Origin: an uncultured Collinsella sp.
GTDB lineage: Bacteria > Actinomycetota > Coriobacteriia > Coriobacteriales > Coriobacteriaceae
Length of the DNA: 8,964 nucleotides
Assembly (NCBI GenBank): GCA_902493915.1
Contig: CABUQY010000064.1
Span: 1-8,964, forward strand
Direction of reading: 5' to 3'
Position numbers and translations under genes: made by a program. The notes beneath the pieces were generated by a model that worked only from the letters and a program-made list of their open reading frames with translations, ran no database searches and was not told the DNA's origin. This document shows positions 1 to 6,097 of this stretch, in pieces; the first letter of the stretch is position 1; each line of letters opens with the position of its first letter.

Positions 1-312
1 CATCTTGAGGTTGTGGGCATGGCGATGGTTGCGGGCGGTGCTATCGGCAACGCTATCGATCGTTTAGCCTTTGGCTTCGTGACCGATTTTATTGCCACCA
101 CCTTCATCGACTTCCCCGTCTTCAATGTGGCCGATATCGGCATTACCTTGGGCGTCGTGCTTGCCCTCATCGGTTACATGTTCTTGAGTCCCGCCGCTCG
201 CGAAGTCGATGCGACCGCCGAGCTTAACGCCCGTGACGAGGCCCGCGCCAAGCGCAAAGCCAAGCAGCGTGGGGAGCGTGCCCGCAAGATTCGCGAAAGG
301 AATGAGCGTTAA
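1..312 (+). CDS. lspA: Lipoprotein signal peptidase (signal peptidase II), 3' part only
   Basis: This is the C-terminal part of the membrane aspartyl peptidase that removes signal peptides from diacylglyceryl-modified prolipoproteins. The reading frame is open at the left edge, so the true start lies upstream and about 103 codons are visible. Both conserved catalytic-aspartate boxes are present: GGAIGNAIDR (Asp codon at 58-60) and FNVADIGI (Asp codon at 133-135). A final hydrophobic segment follows (about codons 46-62), then a strongly charged tail of about 40 residues rich in Ala, Arg, Lys and Glu, which is longer than usual for LspA. The stop codon overlaps the next gene's ATG by one base (TAATG), so the two are probably co-transcribed and translationally coupled. 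The GTG at 13 is internal to the protein, not the start. The family call rests on the two motifs and is firm. Confidence 0.93.
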   Translation, partial: HLEVVGMAMVAGGAIGNAIDRLAFGFVTDFIATTFIDFPVFNVADIGITLGVVLALIGYMFLSPAAREVDATAELNARDEARAKRKAKQRGERARKIRERNER

Positions 313-1325
313 TGGCCGACATCCATATTCTTGTTGCCGACGATTCCGCTGGTCAGCGTCTTGACGCCTATTTGGGCGCCAACGATGGCTGTCCCACGCG
401 CTCTGCCTGCGCGCATCTGATCGAGGGCGGTGCCGTAATCGTGAACGGCGAGACCTGCCTGTCAAAAAAGTATGCCGTGCGCTCCGGTGACCGCATCTCG
501 GTCGACCTGCCCGAGCCGCACGATCCGACTGACGTGATTCCTGAGGCCATTCCCCTCGATATCCGTTACGAGGACGACTACCTCATCGTGCTCTCCAAGC
601 AGCGCGGCCTGGTGTGCCATCCCGCCCATGGCCACGAGAGCGGCACGCTTGCGAACGCTCTGGTCTACCACTGCGGCATCGATCATCTTGGTACTGTGCA
701 GGGTGAGGACCGCCCCGGCATCGTGCATCGCCTGGATCGCGATACCTCGGGCCTTATGCTCGCGGCAAAAGACGACGACACCCAGCGCGCGCTTCAAAAT
801 CTCATCCGCACGCGCACGCTGGACCGTCGCTATATCACGCTCGTTCACGGGCACATCGCCATGGACGAGGGCACTATCAACACCGGTATCGCCCGATCGA
901 CGCGCGACCGCGTGAAGATGGCGGTTTCCGATGACCCCTTTGCGCGTCAGGCCATCACGACTTTCAAGGTGCTCGAGCGCTTTGATTCCACGCGCTTCGA
1001 CGACGGCTATACGCTCGTCGAGTGTCATCTGTTTACCGGACGCACGCATCAGATTCGCGTGCACATGCGCCATATCAATCACGCCTGCGTGGGCGATCCG
1101 CTCTACGGCAAGTGCGATGCCCGTGCCGATCATGGTTTGACCAGGCAGTTCCTCCATTCTTGGCGCGTGGCGTTTGACCATCCCGTGACGGGGGAGCGCA
1201 TTGAGTGCCGCGACGAGTTGCCGTGGGATCTCGCTGCGGTTCTCGACGATCTGGCTCCGCGCTCGCTCGGTCGCACGGCCGCCGGCGACGACATCGTCCC
1301 GCAGCTTGGCCTTCTCGAAGCCTAG
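312..1325 (+). CDS. rluD: RluA/RluD-family 23S rRNA pseudouridine synthase
   Basis: This enzyme isomerises uridine to pseudouridine in RNA. RluD-type members modify helix 69 of 23S rRNA, but the exact target sites here are inferred from the family. The 337-residue product is of normal length. It has an N-terminal S4-like RNA-binding domain (about residues 13-65), then the catalytic domain with motif I (LSKQRGLVCHPAHGH, 94-108), the catalytic box HRLDRDTSG (139-147, Asp142 as nucleophile) and the late motif GRTHQIRVHMRH. The ATG at 312 overlaps the lspA stop by one base, and an AAAGGA sequence at 296-301 could serve as ribosome binding site. The lspA-rluD pairing is common in Gram-positive bacteria. 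RluA-family paralogues are hard to separate by eye, so the symbol is less certain than the family. Confidence 0.9.
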   Translation: MADIHILVADDSAGQRLDAYLGANDGCPTRSACAHLIEGGAVIVNGETCLSKKYAVRSGDRISVDLPEPHDPTDVIPEAIPLDIRYEDDYLIVLSKQRGLVCHPAHGHESGTLANALVYHCGIDHLGTVQGEDRPGIVHRLDRDTSGLMLAAKDDDTQRALQNLIRTRTLDRRYITLVHGHIAMDEGTINTGIARSTRDRVKMAVSDDPFARQAITTFKVLERFDSTRFDDGYTLVECHLFTGRTHQIRVHMRHINHACVGDPLYGKCDARADHGLTRQFLHSWRVAFDHPVTGERIECRDELPWDLAAVLDDLAPRSLGRTAAGDDIVPQLGLLEA

Positions 1326-1343
1326 CCAGTATTAGGTGGTTTC

Positions 1344-1375
1344 TTGAACTCGGTAAGCCTGCGGTAAGATATACG
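1344..1375 (+). promoter_or_regulatory. Possible promoter for the glycosyltransferase gene
   Basis: In the 82-base gap after rluD, TTGAAC (1344-1349) could be a -35 element. An AT-rich run, TAAGATATAC, at 1365-1374 offers a -10 (TAAGAT at 15 nt, or TATACG at 20 nt). Neither spacing is ideal, so this is tentative. No convincing terminator for rluD was seen, so read-through is also possible. Confidence 0.3.
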
Positions 1376-1397
1376 GTTGTTTACGTAACGCGTTGCT

Positions 1398-1402
1398 GGG
1401 AG
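1398..1402 (+). promoter_or_regulatory. Ribosome binding site fixing the glycosyltransferase start at 1408
   Basis: GGGAG lies 5 nt before the ATG at 1408. The in-frame TTG at 1393 would extend the protein by five residues, but it has no Shine-Dalgarno sequence upstream and would contain this site. The ATG is therefore preferred. Confidence 0.6.
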
Positions 1403-1407
1403 CCTGC

Positions 1408-2703
1408 ATGCTCGCCTTTTTACAAACCAACACACCCATCGTGATCTTCAACCAGATTGTCGTCACGCTGCTCACGGTCTGTTTTCTGTACCAGGTGGTC
1501 TTCTTTGTCATTGGCGCTCTTCGTGGTGAGGTCGCGCCCCCTAAGGCCAAAAAGCTCCATCGTTATGCCTTCTTTATCGCGGCGCATAACGAGGAGGCCG
1601 TGATCGCCAACCTTGTTCGCTCCATCAAGGATCAGGATTATCCGTCCGAGCTTATCGAGGTCTTCGTGGTCGCCGATGCCTGCACCGACAACACGGCGCA
1701 GCTCGCGCGCGAGGCCGGTGCCATTGTTTACGAGCGCAATGACCTTGCCCGCAAGGGCAAGAGCTGGGTCATGGACTTTGGTTTCGACCGTATCCTTAAC
1801 GAGTATCCCGACACGTTCGAGGGCTACTTTATCTTCGATGCCGATAACGTCATCTCCCGCGATTACGTCTCCAAGATGAACGATGCCTTTGACCAGGGCT
1901 TCCATGTGGTCACGAGCTATCGTAACTCCAAGAATTTTGGCAGCTCGTGGATCTCGGCAGCTAATGCTACTTGGTACCTGCGCGAGGCGCGCTTTCTCAA
2001 TAACGCGCGCAACATCTGCAAGACTTCTTGCGCTGTCTCTGGTTCGGGCTACCTCATCTCCGCCAGCGTTATCGAGGGCATGCACGGTTGGCAGTTCCAT
2101 ACGCTGACCGAGGATATTCAGTTCACCACGTTCTGCGCCATTCACGGCATTCGCATCGGTTATGCGCCTGCGGAGTTCTTTGACGAGCAACCCGTGACGT
2201 TCAAGGCATCCTGGAAGCAGCGTATGCGCTGGACCAAGGGCTTCTACCAGGTCTTTTTTACCTATGGCAAGCATCTTGTCAAATCGACGTTCCGCTATCA
2301 TCGCTTTGCCGCGTACGACATGTTTATGACCATCGCTCCGGGCATGCTGCTGTCCCTGATCTCCATGCTCGCCAACGCGACCTTCCTCATCGTGGGCGGT
2401 CTTTCGCACGGCTTTTTGGCCACCGAGGTCGAGATGCAGGCTTGCGCGGCTTCGCTCATTATGACGTTCGCGATGATGTACCAGACCTTCTTTATCCTGG
2501 CGCTACTCACGACCATCTTTGAGTACAAGCACATTCACTGCACACAAAAATGGCGTCTGGTGACTAATCTTTTCACCTTCCCGATCTTTATGTTCAGCTA
2601 TATCCCCATTACGGTTGCCGCGCTGTTCCTAAAGGTCGACTGGGTCCCGACGCAGCACGCCGTCAGCGTTACCCTCGACGAGGTCATGCAAGGCGCCAAA
2701 TAA
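1408..2703 (+). CDS. Membrane-bound family 2 glycosyltransferase, processive-synthase-like
   Basis: This is a GT-A fold inverting glycosyltransferase of 431 residues embedded in the cytoplasmic membrane. An N-terminal membrane segment (about 12-38) precedes the cytosolic catalytic domain. That domain shows FIAAHNEE (56-63), VVADACTDN (87-95, nucleotide-binding Asp90), the metal-binding DAD (144-146), the TED acceptor/catalytic-base motif (234-236) and QRMRW (271-275). At least three membrane segments follow (about 303-330, 348-372 and 386-408). The TED plus Q-x-x-R-W set is typical of hyaluronan, cellulose and poly-N-acetylglucosamine synthase-like enzymes, and of some glycolipid synthases. 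No PilZ domain is present. Donor sugar and product cannot be read from sequence. A surface polysaccharide or a glycolipid is most likely. No other polysaccharide genes adjoin it, and it ends at a strong terminator, so it may be a single-gene unit. Confidence 0.88.
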   Translation: MLAFLQTNTPIVIFNQIVVTLLTVCFLYQVVFFVIGALRGEVAPPKAKKLHRYAFFIAAHNEEAVIANLVRSIKDQDYPSELIEVFVVADACTDNTAQLAREAGAIVYERNDLARKGKSWVMDFGFDRILNEYPDTFEGYFIFDADNVISRDYVSKMNDAFDQGFHVVTSYRNSKNFGSSWISAANATWYLREARFLNNARNICKTSCAVSGSGYLISASVIEGMHGWQFHTLTEDIQFTTFCAIHGIRIGYAPAEFFDEQPVTFKASWKQRMRWTKGFYQVFFTYGKHLVKSTFRYHRFAAYDMFMTIAPGMLLSLISMLANATFLIVGGLSHGFLATEVEMQACAASLIMTFAMMYQTFFILALLTTIFEYKHIHCTQKWRLVTNLFTFPIFMFSYIPITVAALFLKVDWVPTQHAVSVTLDEVMQGAK

Positions 2704-2711
2704 CTACCATC

Positions 2712-2752
2712 AAAACCACCACAACGGGGACAGGCACCTTTGTGGTGGTTTT
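2712..2752 (+). terminator. Strong hairpin terminator after the glycosyltransferase gene
   Basis: A perfect 12-bp inverted repeat, AAAACCACCACA (2712-2723) and TGTGGTGGTTTT (2741-2752), encloses a 17-nt loop. The right arm ends in a run of five T (2749-2753), as expected for intrinsic termination. It begins 8 nt after the glycosyltransferase stop. The A-run on the left arm means it could also work on the other strand. The loop plus the adjoining stem base carries the unusual string GGGGACAGGCACCTTTG. Confidence 0.82.
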
Positions 2753-2772
2753 TGCTTTGAGGCCGAAACGCG

Positions 2773-2780
2773 AGGAGGTG
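2773..2780 (+). promoter_or_regulatory. Near-perfect ribosome binding site for the prepilin peptidase
   Basis: AGGAGGTG lies 4 nt before the ATG at 2785. It is almost the full anti-Shine-Dalgarno complement, the strongest such site in the window. It fixes the start of a small gene that otherwise lacks a clear promoter. Confidence 0.75.
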
Positions 2781-2784
2781 TTCG

Positions 2785-3207
2785 ATGGTCTATATCCCGT
2801 TTTGGCTGTGCGCCGTCGCCGGTGCCATCATCGATGCGCGTGAGCGTCGCTTTCCCAATGAGCTTGCCGGGGCTTGTGCCGTGGCGGCGTTCGCGGGCGT
2901 ATGGCTGGACAAGGGCGTTAACGTGGCACTTGACCACACTGGTCCTGCTGTCATCGTGTACCTTGCTCTCGTGCTGACTGAGTCCCTCTGGCGTCGCCTT
3001 CGCCAGACCCCGGGCATAGGCATGGGAGACGCCAAGGCACTCTTCGCGCTTTGCACGCTCGATCCCATGGGCGGTATCGTGGCATTTGCCGCCGCGCTCC
3101 CGGTCCTTGCCATCGCTTGCCTCATCACAAAATCGCGGTCCCTGCCATTGCTACCGTTTTTGGTGCCGATTTTTGCCATAATCGAGGTCGTGGGCTGTAC
3201 GCTGTAA
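2785..3207 (+). CDS. Short type IV prepilin peptidase (A24 family, TadV/CpaA-like)
   Basis: This is a small (140 residues) polytopic membrane aspartyl protease of the family that cleaves class III signal peptides of prepilins and pseudopilins. Two conserved aspartate motifs are visible: IIDARERRFPNEL (Asp17 with the downstream FPN) and GIGMGDAK (77-84, Asp82). Several hydrophobic segments surround them. It lacks the N-terminal cysteine-rich methyltransferase domain of full-length PilD enzymes, which fits the short TadV/CpaA type. No pilin or pilus assembly gene lies nearby, so the substrate must be encoded elsewhere. The gene starts about 30 nt after a strong terminator with no obvious promoter between, so low-level read-through may drive it. 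The family call is good. Its link to Tad pili or competence pili is inferred. Confidence 0.82.
   Translation: MVYIPFWLCAVAGAIIDARERRFPNELAGACAVAAFAGVWLDKGVNVALDHTGPAVIVYLALVLTESLWRRLRQTPGIGMGDAKALFALCTLDPMGGIVAFAAALPVLAIACLITKSRSLPLLPFLVPIFAIIEVVGCTL
3174..3182 (+). promoter_or_regulatory. Extended -10 promoter candidate for the dGTPase gene
   Basis: TGCCATAAT inside the last codons of the prepilin peptidase gene matches an extended -10 (TGN plus CATAAT, five of six to TATAAT). No good -35 sits at 16-18 nt, which extended -10 promoters can tolerate. Transcription would start near 3189, about 50 nt before the dGTPase ATG. Confidence 0.4.
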
Positions 3208-3226
3208 CCGATTGCGCATCCTTCTT

Positions 3227-3232
3227 AAGGAG
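3227..3232 (+). promoter_or_regulatory. Ribosome binding site deciding the dGTPase start at 3239
   Basis: AAGGAG sits 6 nt before the ATG at 3239. A longer in-frame start at TTG 3212 would place this site inside the gene and has no Shine-Dalgarno of its own. The ATG at 3234 is out of frame. Confidence 0.75.
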
Positions 3233-3238
3233 CATGCC

Positions 3239-4486
3239 ATGGCAACTATTCAAGAAACGGCCGCCATTAAGGCGCGCATGGACCGTATCCCCTCGGCGTT
3301 GTCGCCCGAGCTTATCGAGCGCATTGCCGCCGATCGTGCATCGGGCGCGGTCAATCCGTATCGTTGCAACGACGACCAGGTCATTCGTCGTGTCGATCGC
3401 GATGCGGACAAAGGCACACTGATGCGCCCCAGCTTTATGCGCGATACCGAGAAGATTCTCCATCTACCGGCATACAGCCGTTATGCAGGAAAAACGCAGG
3501 TCTTTAGTTTCCGCAGCAACGATGATCTCTCTCGTCGTGGCCTGCATGTTCAGCTCGTCTCGCGCATCGCGCGCGATATCGGTCGCGCCCTCGGGCTCAA
3601 CTGCGATCTGATTGAGGCGATCGGTCTGGGCCACGACCTGGGACACACGCCTTTTGGACATGCCGGCGAGCGCTTCCTCAACGATATCTATCACGAGCGC
3701 ACCGGACGCTTCTTTTTCCATAATGTGCAGTCGGTGCGCGTACTCGATGCGCTCTATGGCCGCAACGTGTCGCTCCAGACGCTCGACGGCGTGCTGTGTC
3801 ACAACGGCGAGTACGAGCAGCGCGTGTTTGAGCTGTCGGACATGGCATCCTTTGACCAGTTTGACCAGACGGTCGAGGACTGTATCGCCACGGGCTATAG
3901 TGCCATTGAGCACCTGCGACCCATGACGCTCGAGGGCTGCGTGGTGCGCATCTCGGATATCCTCGCCTACGTCGGCCGCGATCGTCAGGATGCTATCGCG
4001 GCGGGCCTGCTTGAACCAGACGCTTTTGATGACGGCCGGGGTGGCGCCTACAACAGCTGGATCCTCGCGCACGCTTCCATCGATATTGTGGAGCATAGCT
4101 ACGGCAAACCACGTATCGAGATGAGCGAGGACCTGTTTGAGGAGATTCGCCGGGCCAAGCGCGAGAACTACGAGAAGATCTACAGCAAGGGCGGCATCGA
4201 GGGCGATTCCGAGGCTGAGCTGCGCGAGGCCTTCGAAAGGCTCTACGACCGTTGCCTGCAGGATATAAACGAAGGCGACGAGTCCTCTTACATCTTTAAG
4301 CACCACATTTCGCGCATTGAGCAGCAGCTTTCCTACTACGATCGCACCTATGTCTGGCAGGACGACAGGGATCAATCGGTGGTGGATTACATAGCGAGCA
4401 TGACGGACGGCTATTTCTGTGAGCTGACGAGCAAGCTATTCCCGGGGCTGAAGTTTCCGCATCGTACCTATATTAACGAACGGTAG
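3239..4486 (+). CDS. dgt: dGTPase-like dNTP triphosphohydrolase, HD domain
   Basis: The enzyme hydrolyses deoxynucleoside triphosphates to deoxynucleoside plus triphosphate, controlling dNTP pools in the cytoplasm. The product is 415 residues. The family start motif SRYAGKTQVF (80-89) is followed by the HD metal centre: His103 in RRGLHVQLVSR, the HD pair at 132-133 within GHDLGHTPFGHAGE, and Asp240 in VRISDILAY. LCHNG (186-190) matches the region after the HD core. It is shorter than E. coli Dgt (505 residues) and fits the broader dNTPase family, so substrate preference for dGTP over other dNTPs is not certain. It lies 31 nt after the prepilin peptidase gene and 60 nt before rarA. Pairing a dNTP-pool enzyme with a replication-stress ATPase is functionally sensible, though each seems to have its own promoter. 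Confidence 0.9.
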   Translation: MATIQETAAIKARMDRIPSALSPELIERIAADRASGAVNPYRCNDDQVIRRVDRDADKGTLMRPSFMRDTEKILHLPAYSRYAGKTQVFSFRSNDDLSRRGLHVQLVSRIARDIGRALGLNCDLIEAIGLGHDLGHTPFGHAGERFLNDIYHERTGRFFFHNVQSVRVLDALYGRNVSLQTLDGVLCHNGEYEQRVFELSDMASFDQFDQTVEDCIATGYSAIEHLRPMTLEGCVVRISDILAYVGRDRQDAIAAGLLEPDAFDDGRGGAYNSWILAHASIDIVEHSYGKPRIEMSEDLFEEIRRAKRENYEKIYSKGGIEGDSEAELREAFERLYDRCLQDINEGDESSYIFKHHISRIEQQLSYYDRTYVWQDDRDQSVVDYIASMTDGYFCELTSKLFPGLKFPHRTYINER

Positions 4487-4501
4487 TTCGTATCTTTTCG
4501 G

Positions 4502-4507
4502 TATACT
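4502..4507 (+). promoter_or_regulatory. -10 element upstream of rarA
   Basis: TATACT, five of six to TATAAT, lies in the short gap between the dGTPase gene and rarA, in the context TTTTCGGTATACTG. No clear -35 is found at normal spacing. Transcription would begin near 4514, leaving a short leader before the ATG at 4547. Confidence 0.5.
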
Positions 4508-4546
4508 GTTGGTGAACAACGATTTTAACGGATGTACGGGATGGCT

Positions 4547-5896
4547 ATGGACGACCTCTTTTCTGCCTCGACGCGCGAGCGTTCCTTTAAGAATGCGCCG
4601 CTTGCGGTGCGCATGCGCCCCAATTCGCTCGACGAGTACGTGGGTCAGCAAAAGGCCGTGGGCAAGGGTTCGTGGCTGCGCGCGGCGATCGAGCACGACG
4701 TGCTGTCGAGCGTGATCCTGTACGGGCCTGCAGGTACGGGCAAAACGACGCTGGCGCATATCATCGCCAACCATACCAAGAGTGAGTTTGTCGAGGTCAG
4801 CGCCGTAACGGGCACCGTTAAGGATCTTCGTCGCGTGATTGACGAGGCCAAGACGCGCCTGAATACGTACGACCGCCGCACCATTCTGTTTATCGACGAG
4901 ATCCATCGCTTTTCGAAGTCACAGCAGGATGCTCTGTTGCATGCAGTTGAGAACCGCACCGTCATTATGATCGGTGCCACGACCGAGAACCCGTACTTCG
5001 AAGTCAACTCGGCGCTGTTATCGCGCGGGCGCGTGGTGGAGCTTGAGCACCTGAAGGACGAGGATATTGCCACGCTCATTGAGCGCGCGCTCGAGGCGCC
5101 GCAGGGCTTGAACGGTAAGTTCTCAGCCGATGAGGACACCGTCAAGACCATCTGCACGCTGGCCGCGGGTGATGCGCGCTCGGCCCTGACGACACTCGAG
5201 CTGGCGAGCGAGATCGCCGTGACGCGTCCCGATACTGAGGGCACGCCGATTCCGACGGCAGGGGAGCGATATCCCATCACGGTCGACGATGTGAAGATCG
5301 CTAATCCGCGGCGTGGGTTTTCGTATGACAAAAACGGTGACATGCACTATGACATCATCAGTGCGTTTATCAAGTCCATGCGCGGCAGCGACCCCGATGC
5401 CACCATTTATTGGCTCGCACGCATGATCGATGCGGGGGAGGATCCTAAGTTTATTGCTCGCCGCATTATGATTCAGGCTTCCGAGGATGTCGGTAACGCC
5501 GATCCGCAGGCGCTACTGGTGGCACATGCTGCGTTTAAGTCTGCCGAGGTCATTGGCTACCCCGAATGCCGCATTAACCTAGCACAGGCTGCGCTCTATG
5601 TGTGCTTGGCGCCCAAGTCCAATGCCTGCGAGGCGTCCATTGATGCGGCACTGGCCGATATCCACAGTAGCGGTCTGCGCGAGGTGCCAAGCTATCTGCG
5701 CGACCGTCATCGCCCGGGTAGCGATGAGTATGGTGTCTACAAGTATCCGCACGATTATCCCGAAGGTTGGGTCGATCAGCGTTACTTGCCCGAAGGCCTG
5801 GAGCGCGGCGCGTTTTGGCAGCCTGCCGGCCGTGGTTGGGAAGAATGGCGCGTAGAGCAAAGCGAGCGCGACCGTAGCGGGAACGCACCGAAGTAG
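4547..5896 (+). CDS. rarA: Replication-associated recombination AAA+ ATPase RarA (MgsA)
   Basis: RarA/MgsA is a clamp-loader-like AAA+ ATPase that acts at stalled replication forks and DNA ends. The 449-residue product begins MDDLFSAS then PLAVRMRPNSLDEYVGQQ, the usual family entry. It has Walker A GPAGTGKT (60-67), Walker B FIDEIH (115-120), sensor 1 GATTENP (143-149) and an SR motif with the arginine finger (LLSR, 157-160). The C-terminal half carries the family core, with DVGNADPQAL and a PSYLRDRH-type motif. Possible in-frame ATGs are at 4532, 4541 and 4547. I chose 4547 because GGGA at 4538-4541 gives a 5-nt spacing and because actinobacterial homologues typically start this way. The gene ends 16 nt before a large inverted repeat. 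Confidence 0.92.
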   Translation: MDDLFSASTRERSFKNAPLAVRMRPNSLDEYVGQQKAVGKGSWLRAAIEHDVLSSVILYGPAGTGKTTLAHIIANHTKSEFVEVSAVTGTVKDLRRVIDEAKTRLNTYDRRTILFIDEIHRFSKSQQDALLHAVENRTVIMIGATTENPYFEVNSALLSRGRVVELEHLKDEDIATLIERALEAPQGLNGKFSADEDTVKTICTLAAGDARSALTTLELASEIAVTRPDTEGTPIPTAGERYPITVDDVKIANPRRGFSYDKNGDMHYDIISAFIKSMRGSDPDATIYWLARMIDAGEDPKFIARRIMIQASEDVGNADPQALLVAHAAFKSAEVIGYPECRINLAQAALYVCLAPKSNACEASIDAALADIHSSGLREVPSYLRDRHRPGSDEYGVYKYPHDYPEGWVDQRYLPEGLERGAFWQPAGRGWEEWRVEQSERDRSGNAPK

Positions 5897-5912
5897 GGCG
5901 TTGAAGCGGGGG

Positions 5913-6020
5913 GCGTGGGACAAAATAATCAGTAGTGTTTGTCCCAGGTGTGATAGTGATATCTAGCTCGTTACCGTTATCGACCCTGGGACAAACACTA
6001 CTGATTATTTTGTCCCACGC
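5913..6020. repeat. Perfect 36-bp inverted repeat with 36-nt centre; REP-doublet or MITE-like element
   Basis: The left arm (5913-5948) and right arm (5985-6020) are exact reverse complements over 36 bases. Each arm is itself a small palindrome, TGGGACAAA and TTTGTCCCA around 13 nt (5916-5946 and 5987-6017). The element can therefore fold as one long hairpin or as two adjacent small ones. As RNA, the long form extends past a 2-by-2 mismatch into eight more pairs, some G-U (5951-5958 with 5975-5982), leaving a 16-nt apical loop. It sits between rarA and the sigma operon. There is no T-run after it, so it is not a classical intrinsic terminator, though it could stop or slow transcription either way. 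It encodes no protein. Confidence 0.9.
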
Positions 6021-6028
6021 TGCTGCCC

Positions 6029-6059
6029 TTGGCATGTTCCGCTCCCTTTGGGGTACCAT
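6029..6059 (+). promoter_or_regulatory. Candidate promoter of the DUF948/anti-sigma/sigma operon
   Basis: TTGGCA (6029-6034, five of six to TTGACA) and TACCAT (6054-6059, four of six to TATAAT) are separated by 19 nt, slightly long. The same place reads GGGTAC (6051-6056), which resembles the GGGTA-type -10 of SigB/SigF promoters, but no GTTT-like -35 stands at the right distance. It starts 9 nt after the inverted repeat and precedes an SD of GGGAGG (6087-6092). Confidence 0.4.
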
Positions 6060-6097
6060 AAAAAGCGTCTGTATTTCGATTCCTTTGGGAGGCTTGT

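Noticed and set aside
462..1181. Reverse-strand open frame of 239 codons opposite rluD
   Set aside because: It is antisense to the catalytic core of the pseudouridine synthase and shows no domain signature.
1321..1336. Small CCTA/TAGG inverted repeat just after rluD as a terminator
   Set aside because: Only four base pairs and no T-run.
1420..2409. Long reverse-strand open frame opposite the glycosyltransferase gene (329 codons)
   Set aside because: It lies wholly opposite a gene with clear family motifs, has no recognisable domain, and is the kind of antisense frame expected in GC-rich DNA.
3464..4375. Reverse-strand open frame of 303 codons opposite the dGTPase gene
   Set aside because: It shadows a well-supported HD-domain gene and its translation shows no family motif or plausible start context.
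4645..5343. Reverse-strand open frame of 232 codons opposite rarA
   Set aside because: It is Ser/Arg-rich, low-complexity, and opposite the AAA+ core, so a codon-bias shadow.
5913..6020. Reading the inverted repeat as a standard rho-independent terminator of rarA
   Set aside because: The hairpin is much longer than typical, is not GC-rich at the base of the loop, and has no T-run after either arm. A repeat-element reading fits better, though it may still affect transcription.
5913..6020. CRISPR-like or attachment-site interpretation of the paired repeats
   Set aside because: There are only two copies, in inverted rather than direct orientation, with no cas, integrase or tRNA gene nearby.
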